DNA from: Fimbriimonadaceae bacterium
Lineage (GTDB): Bacteria; Armatimonadota; UBA10988
Direction: 5' to 3'
DNA length: 64,000 bases
Assembly: GCA_020850355.1 (NCBI GenBank)
Contig: JADZEX010000022.1
Coordinates: forward strand, 62,001 to 126,000
Part shown: piece by piece, positions 33,768-41,176 of the stretch
Numbering within the stretch: position 1 is the stretch's first letter
Layout of the letters: the number at the start of each line of letters is the position of its first letter
Position numbers and translations under genes: made by a program
The notes under the pieces: model-generated
What the model was told of the DNA's origin: nothing
Database searches by the model: none
The model's input: only the letters and a program-made list of their open reading frames with translations

Positions 33768-34574
33768 GTGACGGTCCGATGGGGCTGCTGGTGGGGCTGG
33801 TGGCTTGGATTCCCCTGGTTTTGGCGAGGGGCCGAACCGCTGCGCACGTCCGAGCGACCGACTCCCCAACCGGGCGACCAGGGGCCGCGTCGAGGGGCGC
33901 GCGAGGGACTCCCGGTTCCGGCGGACCCGGGCCGGCAGCCGCCCTCGGGAGTGGATCCGGACGCCGCGGCGCAGGCGCTCTTCGACCGCGAATGGCCGCG
34001 CCTGAAGGGCACGGCGGAGGCCCGGATTCGCAGCCTGACGCGCTCGGGTCAGCTCTCCGTGGAGGACCGCGAGGACCTGCTGCAGGAGGCTCGCAAGGCG
34101 CTGTATGTGTACCTCCGGCGCCTGACCGGGGTGGTTCCCTGTGATCCGGCGGTGCGGCTGCGCAAGGAACTCCAAGATTGGCTGCGTGGGACGGTCGCCA
34201 AACTGGTATGCACCCACTTCCGCCAGCAAAGCCGGCGCGGCGAGCCGCACCGGGTGGCGGCGCCAGCCGACGACCTGGCGGCCGAGGGCGAGGCGCTGGA
34301 GGCGCTGTTTGGCGATGGCGGCGCGGCGGCCCTGGCGGCCCACGACGCGGGCTGCGCGGCGCGGTTCCAGGCCGACGCCATCGCGGCGCTCGGCGAGTTG
34401 ACGGCCCTGCAGCGCGAGGCGCTGGTGTTGCGCTGGAAACAGGAGCTGACGGAGGACGGGATGGTCGCGGTCCTGCGCGTCCCTGTGGGCACGGTGAAGT
34501 CGCGGCTGCACAGCGCGCGGCAGGCGCTGGCCCGCGGGCTGCGCGAGCGCGGCTGGGAGCTCCCCGATGTCTGA
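33768..34574 (+). CDS. ECF-type RNA polymerase sigma factor
   Basis: About 268 residues. Region 2 is LSVEDREDLLQEARKALYVYLRR (about 106-128), the DREDLLQEA being the classical sigma2 core. Region 4 is ALGELTALQREALVLRW then VPVGTVKSRLHSARQALARGL, a helix-turn-helix for -35 recognition. It should direct polymerase to a few promoters under control of a partner. The first 20 codons read RWGCWWGWWLGFPWFW, a Trp-rich hydrophobic stretch odd for a sigma factor. The GTG at 33768 has AGGGAG nine bases ahead, but codon use is less regular up to about 33950, so translation may begin later. It overlaps the next gene by eight bases. Confidence 0.85.
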   Translation: MTVRWGCWWGWWLGFPWFWRGAEPLRTSERPTPQPGDQGPRRGAREGLPVPADPGRQPPSGVDPDAAAQALFDREWPRLKGTAEARIRSLTRSGQLSVEDREDLLQEARKALYVYLRRLTGVVPCDPAVRLRKELQDWLRGTVAKLVCTHFRQQSRRGEPHRVAAPADDLAAEGEALEALFGDGGAAALAAHDAGCAARFQADAIAALGELTALQREALVLRWKQELTEDGMVAVLRVPVGTVKSRLHSARQALARGLRERGWELPDV

Positions 34575-35604
34575 CCCACGCCGCCCGCCACCGCAGGTCA
34601 CCGGTCCGGAGCAGCTCCCCGCGGAGTTCGCCGGTCGGCTGCCGGCGGGTACCGCGCTGCACCAGGCCTTGTCGCAGGTGGCCGACGACCTGCGCCGGGA
34701 GCAGCGGGTGCCGCCCGACTCGTTCCTCTGTGGTCTGGCCGACGGCAGCCTGCGCCAACTGCTGCCGCCGGTCGCCGCAGAGGTCAGCCGACGCACCCGC
34801 GACAGCGCCCTGGCCCGCCTCGAAGTCAGCCGGTACTGGGCCGTGATGACCCCCTACGAGCGGCTCCGCGCCCTCTGGCGGCGGGTGCCGTTGCGGGCCA
34901 GGCTGCTGCTGGCGTTGCTCTGCTGCTGCGCCGCCGCGGTGGCCGGCGTCGACGCGGTGGAGTGCCACCGGCAGCGCACGGCCCGCCGCTGGCAGCGCTA
35001 TCCGGGCAACGCGCACTGGTACTTCCTGGGCGGCACCCACGACAGCCTGGCCGATGTCGCCCGCTACGGCCGCCGGTACGGCGCGCAGCCGGCCGTCGTG
35101 GACGACCCGGGCGAGCACCGTTGGCTGGCCAGCCAGTTCGTGCTGCCGCTGCTCCCGCGGAGCGCCAAACAGCCGCCAGCGCTGCCGGTCTTGCTGGGCT
35201 ACCGCGAACAGCGGCGCGGGCTGTGGCTGACCAGCAACGGCACGCCGCTGCGCTTCACCCGGTGGGCCCCGGGGGAGCCCTCACCGCAAGCCCGGGAGTT
35301 CAGCCGGGTGGTGGTCTGGGAGGCCGCGACCGGCTGGCGCGCCGTGCCGCCGCCGACCGGTGGCCCGGGCTCGCCGAGCCTGCTGGTGCTCTTCGAGCAC
35401 GTCGGCGACCCCTATGCCTGGACCCTGCGCGAGCTGACCGCCGCGCCGTTGCTGCTGCTGCTGGGGCTTTGGCTGCTGGTCCATGCCACGGCCGTGTTGG
35501 CGGCGCGTAGCCGCCTACGGGTGCAGCTCGACCTGCGCAGCCGCGACCTCGACGATCTGCTGCGCCCCGAACCGCGAAGCGCCAGCCTGGAGCCACGCTG
35601 GTGA
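34567..35604 (+). CDS. Membrane protein with one extracytoplasmic C-type-lectin-like domain; candidate anti-sigma factor
   Basis: 345 residues. The cytoplasmic N-terminus (about 105 residues, helical, SFLCGLADGSLRQLLPPV) has the position and size of an anti-sigma domain but no zinc motif. TM1 is LRARLLLALLCCCAAAVAG (about 109-127). The outer region (140-285) shows a C-type lectin-like pattern: WYFLGGTHDSLADVARYGRRYGA, VLLGYREQ, FTRWAPGEPS and a late GWRAVPP. The calcium-site motifs EPN and WND are changed to EPS and WRA. TM2 (about 297-317) leads to a 28-residue cytoplasmic tail. Its ATG lies inside the sigma gene end, so the two are made together. Confidence 0.6.
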   Translation: MSDPRRPPPQVTGPEQLPAEFAGRLPAGTALHQALSQVADDLRREQRVPPDSFLCGLADGSLRQLLPPVAAEVSRRTRDSALARLEVSRYWAVMTPYERLRALWRRVPLRARLLLALLCCCAAAVAGVDAVECHRQRTARRWQRYPGNAHWYFLGGTHDSLADVARYGRRYGAQPAVVDDPGEHRWLASQFVLPLLPRSAKQPPALPVLLGYREQRRGLWLTSNGTPLRFTRWAPGEPSPQAREFSRVVVWEAATGWRAVPPPTGGPGSPSLLVLFEHVGDPYAWTLRELTAAPLLLLLGLWLLVHATAVLAARSRLRVQLDLRSRDLDDLLRPEPRSASLEPRW

Positions 35605-36986
35605 GCGCCCTGCCGACCTGGCGCGAGCGCTGGCCGACCGCGCGGGCCCGGGTCGCCGGTGGGACGGTGCTGCGGGTCGCCTTGCTGCTGGCGGTCGGCG
35701 CCACCGCCCGGCTCACCGCAGCCCGCTACGACGAGCTCCGCACCGCGCCCTGGGTGCTGCATCCTGAGAGCGGCCATGCCTACGCGCTGGTCGGCCCACA
35801 CCTCTCGTGGGACGACGCCCAGGGCATCGCGCAGCACTGGGGCGGCACCCTGGCTTGCCTCGAAACCGCCAGCGAAAACGCCTGGGTACGTGCCAATCTG
35901 CTGCAGCTCCCCTGCGACGCGGTCTGGCTGGGCGCTCGCGAGGCGGGCCGCGAGGGCGCCTGGCAGTGGACCAATGGCGCGCCCTGGGGGTACACCCACT
36001 GGGGCGAGGGCGAGCCCAACAACCGCGACCGCACCGACAACCGGCTGCTGCTACACCGCGACGGTCTCTGGAACGACGCCGACCCGGACGACTGGCTGCC
36101 GCGCGGGGAGCTGCCGCGCTACTACGGGCTGGTCGAACGAGACCGGGCCGCAGCCAGCCTGCACGAGCCGCTGCTCTGGCAACTGCTGGCCTGGCGCGGG
36201 CTGACACTGCTGCTGGCAGCCAGCCTGTTGGGCCGGGCGGCGGCCGCGCTGGGAGTCGGTCAGCGGCAGGTCTGGTTCGGCGCGCCGCCGCCCTGGAGCG
36301 CCGGCTGGGCCGCGCCCTGGCTGCGACTATCGCCGCGCGGCTGGCTGCTGCTGGGCGCCCTGGCCGCCGGCCTGCTGCTGGGGCGCGGCCACTACCTGGC
36401 GAGCCACCCGCGCGATCACGCGCCGTGGGTCCGGTCACCGGTCAGCGGACAGTGGTACGCCCTGCTTCCGGCGCACTGGAGCTGGTCCGAGGTGCGGGCC
36501 CGCGCCCTGGCGCTGGGCGCCGACCTGGCGGTCGTGCCGAGCGCCGCCGAGAGCGAGTGGATTGCCGAGGCCCTGTGCAGCGCGCCGGGGCCCTGCGTCT
36601 ATCTGGGCCTGCGCGAGGTCATCGGCAACGGGCGCTGGGAGTGGGTCGACGGCAGCCCGCTGACCTTCGTCTACCGCCGGCCCGGCCTGCCGCTGGACCT
36701 CGCTGCCGACCCGGCGCCAAACAACGTGATGTTCATCTGGGGCTACCACGACCAGCGCCGCTTCGACCCGCGCGACCAGTTCGGCGAGCGGCACGGCTGC
36801 TGGGAGACCATCACCGACCCGCTGGTCGACGACCTGCCCGACGAACTGCGCCCGGCCTACGGCCTGCTGCAGCGCCACACCTCACCCTACCGGCCGACCC
36901 CGCTCCGGCTGGCCGGCGCGGCGGCGCTGCTGCTGCTGAGCGGCCTGCTGGCGCTGCTGCGGAGCCGCTGGCGGGACGACCCGTAA
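35601..36986 (+). CDS. Membrane protein with two C-type-lectin-like domains
   Basis: 461 residues, GTG start overlapping the previous stop by four bases. Helices are near residues 22-40, 197-217, 247-262 and 436-453. Between TM1 and TM2 lies a complete C-type lectin domain (about 57-178): SGHAYALVGPHLSWDDAQ, GGTLACLETASENAWV, VWLGAREAGREGAWQWTNG, then EPN (138-140) and WND (157-159), the two motifs that hold calcium and sugar in mannose-type lectins. A second domain (about 282-423) repeats the fold (WSWSEVRARALALGADLAVV, YLGLREVIGNGRWEWVDG) but lacks EPN and WND. I infer a glycan sensor or ligand-presenting partner of the preceding two proteins. Confidence 0.7.
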   Translation: MSALPTWRERWPTARARVAGGTVLRVALLLAVGATARLTAARYDELRTAPWVLHPESGHAYALVGPHLSWDDAQGIAQHWGGTLACLETASENAWVRANLLQLPCDAVWLGAREAGREGAWQWTNGAPWGYTHWGEGEPNNRDRTDNRLLLHRDGLWNDADPDDWLPRGELPRYYGLVERDRAAASLHEPLLWQLLAWRGLTLLLAASLLGRAAAALGVGQRQVWFGAPPPWSAGWAAPWLRLSPRGWLLLGALAAGLLLGRGHYLASHPRDHAPWVRSPVSGQWYALLPAHWSWSEVRARALALGADLAVVPSAAESEWIAEALCSAPGPCVYLGLREVIGNGRWEWVDGSPLTFVYRRPGLPLDLAADPAPNNVMFIWGYHDQRRFDPRDQFGERHGCWETITDPLVDDLPDELRPAYGLLQRHTSPYRPTPLRLAGAAALLLLSGLLALLRSRWRDDP

Positions 36987-36991
36987 CAACC

Positions 36992-37020
36992 CCGCGGGCC
37001 CGGCGTGGCCGGGCCCGCGG
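36992..37020 (+). terminator. Strong stem-loop ending the sigma/lectin module
   Basis: Thirteen-base perfect stem CCGCGGGCCCGGC (36992-37004) and GCCGGGCCCGCGG (37008-37020) with a 3-base loop, five bases after the stop codon of the two-lectin gene. Only TT follows, so termination would depend on stem stability or Rho. Confidence 0.7.
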
Positions 37021-37153
37021 TTCCCTGCATCGGCCTGGCGGCGGATCTCGTCGATCGCGTGCGCCGTTGCGTCCTGCCGGGTGGCTGGCCGCCGAGTCAC
37101 GCACCTGCCAGCGAGGTCGCTCGACGACCGGGCCAGGTTTGGGGTGGAATCAG

Positions 37154-37184
37154 AAAAAACCCTGATCCGAGTCGATCGGGGTTG
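37154..37184 (-). terminator. Intrinsic terminator of the histidine kinase gene
   Basis: Read on the minus strand from 37184: AACCCCGATC, a short loop, GGATCAGGGTT, then six T (complement of 37154-37159). The stem has one mismatch. It lies about 22 bases beyond the kinase stop codon at 37206 and is the only classical U-tract terminator I saw in the window. Confidence 0.75.
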
Positions 37185-37205
37185 GTCGCGGCCGCTCGGC
37201 GGGGA

Positions 37206-38861
37206 TCAGGCGCCGGGGCGTTGGTTCAGCCAGGGGGCGGGCTGGGGCGGTACGCCGTACCGCTGGGACGGCGGCAGGGCAGCCACGGGGGCGGTCCAGG
37301 CCGGAAGATCCAGCCGGACCAGGCAGCCGCCCTCGGGCGGCGACTCGATCTGCCACCAGCCGCCGTGGCGGGTCACCACCCCGTCCACCAGCGCCAGGCC
37401 AAGCCCGACCGCTTGCGGGCCGCGGGTGGTGTAGAACAACTGACCGGCGTGGTGGGTGGTCTCTGGATCCAGCCCCGGGCCGTGGTCGCGGACGGTCAGC
37501 ACGACCCGCGGCCCGCGGTGCTCGGCGCGCACCTGCACCGGCGTGTGCGGCGCCGCCGCCAGGGCGTTCTCCAGCAGCGCCACCAGCACTTCGGTCAGGT
37601 CGCCCTCCAGCCCGCTGACGCAGACCCCGGCCAGGCCCTCGCAGCTCACCGCCGGGCTGCCCGCGGCGAGGCCCAGCCGCGCCATCGCGCGGGTCGCCAC
37701 CTGGGCCAGATCGACCGCCTCGCGCCGCACCAGGCCGTCGCGGAAGCAGGCCTTCTGGAACCGGCGGATCAGGTTCGAGGCCTGCCAACTGCGCTCGATC
37801 ACGTCGTCGAGGTGCTGCCGGTCGGGCTGCTGCTGGACCTGCTCACGCAGGAACTCGAGGTTGCCGATGACCACCGCCAGGGCGTTGTTGAGGTGGTGGT
37901 TGAGGTGCTCGGCAACGGGGCGCAGCGCCTGTTCGACGGTCAGGTCCGGGGTGGTGGCGGAGCGGCGCGCGCCACGCTGCCGGGCGGCCACCGTCGGCGG
38001 CCAGTGGACGCGTTGCTGCTGCGCCCGCAGCTCGTGCCCGCCGAGCAGCGCCAGCGCCAGCAACAGGCCGAGGCCGGCCAGCAACATGCCGCGCTCACCC
38101 CAGACCAGCAGCGGGTCGCGGGGCAGGCTCAACGCCAGGATCCCGGCGGGCTCGCCGGAGGCCGTCCGAAACTGCTGGAAGACCACATCCTGCGACGGGT
38201 CGCTGGCGATCAGGCGGCCGTTGAGCAACTCGTCGGCGCGCGCCGCGACGGCCGGCAGGTGGGCAGTGCCGGCCTGCATCACGCGGTCCAGCTCGGGATG
38301 ACTCAACACGAACGCGTCGGGAACCAGGGCCACCGTGCCGCCGGTGATCTCCTCGATCCGCGCCACGAGGTGGCGGTTGAGGGTGCGCCCGGTGAGCAGC
38401 ACCCCGGCCGGGCGGCCCGGCCCGCGGGGCAACTGCTCGGCGACCAGCAGATCGAAGCCGAGCCCACGCGGCACCAGCCCGCGGGCCGACCCGGCGGCGA
38501 CCGCGGTGGCCAGCAGTTGCTGCGCCGCCGGGCTCGGCAGCAGCTCGCGGCCCGCGCCGGCCAGCCGTTGACCCGGCGGTGAGCTGATGGTGACCCACTC
38601 GGCGCCGGCCAGGCGCAGGTCGGCCAGCAGCGCGGCGGCGGCCCCGGGGGCGGTCACGGGATGTTGCCGCAGAGCGTGGCGCGCTTCCCGCTGCAACTCG
38701 TCGAGGTGGCGCGAAAGCACCTCGTTGGCGACGGTCACCTGGCGCTGCAGGCGGCGCGCGACCAGCATGTCGCGCTGGGCGTCGTAACGCTGCCAGGCCC
38801 GGGCCAGCAGCCCGACCGTCAGCAGCATTCCCAGCCAGCCGGCAACTCGTCGCGCGCGCAT
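37206..38861 (-). CDS. Membrane sensor histidine kinase
   Basis: 551 residues. TM1 is about 8-22 and TM2 about 258-277, enclosing a periplasmic sensor of some 235 residues that resembles CHASE4-type domains (ARIEEITGGTVALVPDA, VFQQFRTASGEPAGILAL). The H-box is VAEHLNHHLNNALAVVIGN with the acceptor His at about 322/323, followed by a HATPase with VALLENALAAAP (N-box), DHGPGLD and GLGLALVDG. No receiver domain and no response regulator gene are adjacent. It faces the sigma/lectin operon and ends at its own intrinsic terminator. It could sense the same envelope signal, but nothing in sequence proves that. Confidence 0.88.
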   Translation of the reverse strand: MRARRVAGWLGMLLTVGLLARAWQRYDAQRDMLVARRLQRQVTVANEVLSRHLDELQREARHALRQHPVTAPGAAAALLADLRLAGAEWVTISSPPGQRLAGAGRELLPSPAAQQLLATAVAAGSARGLVPRGLGFDLLVAEQLPRGPGRPAGVLLTGRTLNRHLVARIEEITGGTVALVPDAFVLSHPELDRVMQAGTAHLPAVAARADELLNGRLIASDPSQDVVFQQFRTASGEPAGILALSLPRDPLLVWGERGMLLAGLGLLLALALLGGHELRAQQQRVHWPPTVAARQRGARRSATTPDLTVEQALRPVAEHLNHHLNNALAVVIGNLEFLREQVQQQPDRQHLDDVIERSWQASNLIRRFQKACFRDGLVRREAVDLAQVATRAMARLGLAAGSPAVSCEGLAGVCVSGLEGDLTEVLVALLENALAAAPHTPVQVRAEHRGPRVVLTVRDHGPGLDPETTHHAGQLFYTTRGPQAVGLGLALVDGVVTRHGGWWQIESPPEGGCLVRLDLPAWTAPVAALPPSQRYGVPPQPAPWLNQRPGA

Positions 38862-38974
38862 CGTCCTTCTCGGCGGCCCTGCTCGTGGGACGGGGTGTCC
38901 GGCGAGGGCCTGCTCAGGTCTTACCCCATCGCGCGCACCGGATGATCCTGCGATTCCTAGCTAACTTCGGAAGG

Positions 38975-39025
38975 ACCTGCCCGACCGGCTGGCCAACCTG
39001 CCGGCGCCTGCGGTGGCAGGTCGGG
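38975..39025 (+). promoter_or_regulatory. Possible alternating leader structure before the PIG-L gene
   Basis: ACCTGCC occurs twice (38975-38981 and 38996-39002), and both copies can pair with GGCAGGT at 39015-39021. An overlapping CCCGACC (38980-38986) can pair with GGTCGGG (39019-39025). The right-hand arm lies eight bases before the ATG at 39033 and covers the likely ribosome-binding GGGAAG region, so pairing could influence translation. Confidence 0.3.
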
Positions 39026-39032
39026 AAGTCAG

Positions 39033-39740
39033 ATGAGTACGTTGTTGACGGTCGGGGCGCATCCCGACGACACTTCGATTTTCTGGGGCGGCACGGTCGC
39101 CAAGCATGTCGCCGAGGGCTGGACGGTGGTCGCGGTGACGGTCGACGAGGGCCGCGGCTCGCCGCACTCGTACGAGATGTCGGCCGACGAACTGGTCACC
39201 ACGCGGGCCGCTGAGCTGGCCTGGGAGAGCCGCCGCCTGGGCGTGCGGCTGGAGCACTTCGGCCTGTCCGGCGTCAAGACCCCGGCGGCGCGGGCCGTCT
39301 GCCGGGAACGCCTCCAGGCGCTGATCGCCGAACTGCGGCCGGAGCGGATGATCATCCACCACCTCGAGGACGCCCACGGCACGCACGTCGCCTGCGGCAA
39401 GTTGGCCCTCGCCGCAATCGTCGCGGCGCGCGCCGCCGACCCGACGCTGCCCTGGCCGGAAGTCTGGCAGGCCGACGGCTGGGAGCCGGTCCACTACCCC
39501 GACGTACGGGTCGATGTGACGCGCTACATGAACCTCAAAATGGCCGCCATCGCGATGCATGGCAGCCAGATCTTCGACACGCCCTACCTGATGGGCGCCT
39601 GGGGGATCTGCCTCTACCGGGCCGGTTTCGCCTCCAGTCACGAGGTCACCGACCCGAGTTGTCTGTTCGCCGAGGCGTTTCGACGGATCGCGCCCGACGA
39701 CGTCGCCGCGGTTGCGGCCGCCAACGATCCGGAGGCTTGA
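39033..39740 (+). CDS. PIG-L/LmbE-family zinc-dependent N-deacetylase
   Basis: 235 residues. The zinc site is AHPDD near the N-terminus plus HHLEDAHGTH (the HxxH-type His). The family removes acetyl groups from N-acetylglucosaminyl compounds (GlcNAc-PI, mycothiol and bacillithiol precursors, chitooligosaccharides). No signal peptide, so a cytoplasmic substrate is expected. It begins a plus-strand operon and ends one base before the ROK gene. Confidence 0.9.
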   Translation: MSTLLTVGAHPDDTSIFWGGTVAKHVAEGWTVVAVTVDEGRGSPHSYEMSADELVTTRAAELAWESRRLGVRLEHFGLSGVKTPAARAVCRERLQALIAELRPERMIIHHLEDAHGTHVACGKLALAAIVAARAADPTLPWPEVWQADGWEPVHYPDVRVDVTRYMNLKMAAIAMHGSQIFDTPYLMGAWGICLYRAGFASSHEVTDPSCLFAEAFRRIAPDDVAAVAAANDPEA

Positions 39741-39741
39741 G

Positions 39742-41136
39742 ATGATGCGCCTGATCGCCCCCCGCATCGTGCCACCGCTGGATCCCGGTTTCCGCCCGGC
39801 GGTGCTCAGCAACCGCGCCTTCCGCGCCGACGCGCTGGCCAGCGGCAGCGCGACGACGCTGGTGCTCTGCGTCGAACGCAGCGAAGGCAGCCGCTCGCGC
39901 TACGAGTCCCCGATCTTCGGCGCCGACCACCCGCGGGCCGGCGAGAATCTGGCCTACGCCGAGCGCTTGCTGAAGTTCCTGCTCTGGCAGCGCGGCGGCT
40001 GGCGGGTCACGGTCGGTGGGCCGGCTGCCGTCGGCGCGCATCTCACCAGCGCGTACAGCGCCTCGGGGGCCCGGGCCTTCGACTGCGACCTGATGGGCCA
40101 GAAGGTCTACGGCCGGCCGTTCGAAGTGGTCACCGTCGACCCGGCCGACGCCCCGCCGGCCGCCGAGCGGACCAAAGCCCTGGGGCGGCACCTGGAGGGT
40201 TGCCGGATCGGCTTCGACCTCGGCGCCAGCGATCGCAAGGCCAGCGCGGTGATCGATGGGGAGGCGGTCTTCAGCGAAGAAGTGCCCTGGAACCCGCGCG
40301 CCTGGAGCGACCCGCAGCAGCATTACGACGGCATCAACGAGAGCCTGCGCCGGGCCGCCGCGCACCTGCCGCGGGTCGACGCGATCGGTGGCAGCAGCGC
40401 CGGGATCTATGTCGACAACGAGGTCCGTATCGCCAGCCTGTTCCGCGGCGTCAGCCCGGCCGACTTCGACACGCGGATCCGCCACATCTTCCATGACCTG
40501 CAGCGCGACTGGGGCGGCGTCCCGTTCGAGGTCGTCAACGACGGCGAGGTCACCGCGCTGGCGGGCTCGATGTCGCTCGGGGTGAACGCCATTCTGGGCG
40601 TCGCGATGGGCTCCAGCGAAGCGGGCGGTTATGTCACCGCCGATGGCAACATCACCGACTGGTTGAACGAACTGGCCTTCGCGCCCGTCGACTACAACCC
40701 AGACGGTCCGGTCGACGAGTGGTCCGGCGACCGCGGCGTCGGGGCGCTCTACTTCAGCCAGCAGGCGGTCAGCCGGTTGGCCGCGCCGGCCGGCATCGTC
40801 GTCGATCCGGCGAGCCACCAGGCCGAGCAACTGAAAGTGGTGCAGGCTCAGATGGCCGCGGGCGACGCCCGTGCGGCGGCGATCTTCGAGACGATCGGCG
40901 TCTACCTGGGCTATACTGTGGCGCATTATGCCGAGTTCTACGATTTGCAGCATCTGCTGATCCTCGGCCGCGTCACCAGCGGGACGGGTGGCGACCTGCT
41001 CCTGACCAAAGCGCGCGAGGTGTTGGCGACGGAGTTCGCGGAACTGGCCGGGCTGCAGATCGGCCTGCCAGACGAACAGGCGCGCCGCGTCGGGCAGTCG
41101 ATCGCGGCGGCCAGCCTGCCGGAGCTGCCAGGGTAG
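39742..41136 (+). CDS. ROK-family protein (sugar kinase-like)
   Basis: 464 residues from ATG 39742, with GGAGG six bases upstream. Actin-like ATPase fold: FDLGASDRKASAVIDG is the phosphate-1 motif (normally DxGGTxxK, here DLGASDRK), GGSSAGIYVDNEV and VNDGEVTALAGSMSLG follow, the latter including the catalytic-Asp region VNDG. It has about 150 extra N-terminal residues compared with glucokinase-type ROK proteins, and no helix-turn-helix. It probably phosphorylates a hexose or amino sugar released by the neighbouring deacetylase; that link is inference. Confidence 0.8.
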   Translation: MMRLIAPRIVPPLDPGFRPAVLSNRAFRADALASGSATTLVLCVERSEGSRSRYESPIFGADHPRAGENLAYAERLLKFLLWQRGGWRVTVGGPAAVGAHLTSAYSASGARAFDCDLMGQKVYGRPFEVVTVDPADAPPAAERTKALGRHLEGCRIGFDLGASDRKASAVIDGEAVFSEEVPWNPRAWSDPQQHYDGINESLRRAAAHLPRVDAIGGSSAGIYVDNEVRIASLFRGVSPADFDTRIRHIFHDLQRDWGGVPFEVVNDGEVTALAGSMSLGVNAILGVAMGSSEAGGYVTADGNITDWLNELAFAPVDYNPDGPVDEWSGDRGVGALYFSQQAVSRLAAPAGIVVDPASHQAEQLKVVQAQMAAGDARAAAIFETIGVYLGYTVAHYAEFYDLQHLLILGRVTSGTGGDLLLTKAREVLATEFAELAGLQIGLPDEQARRVGQSIAAASLPELPG

Positions 41137-41176
41137 CAGCGCGGTTGGTCACCGTCCGGCCTCTGGGGGCTGTTCG

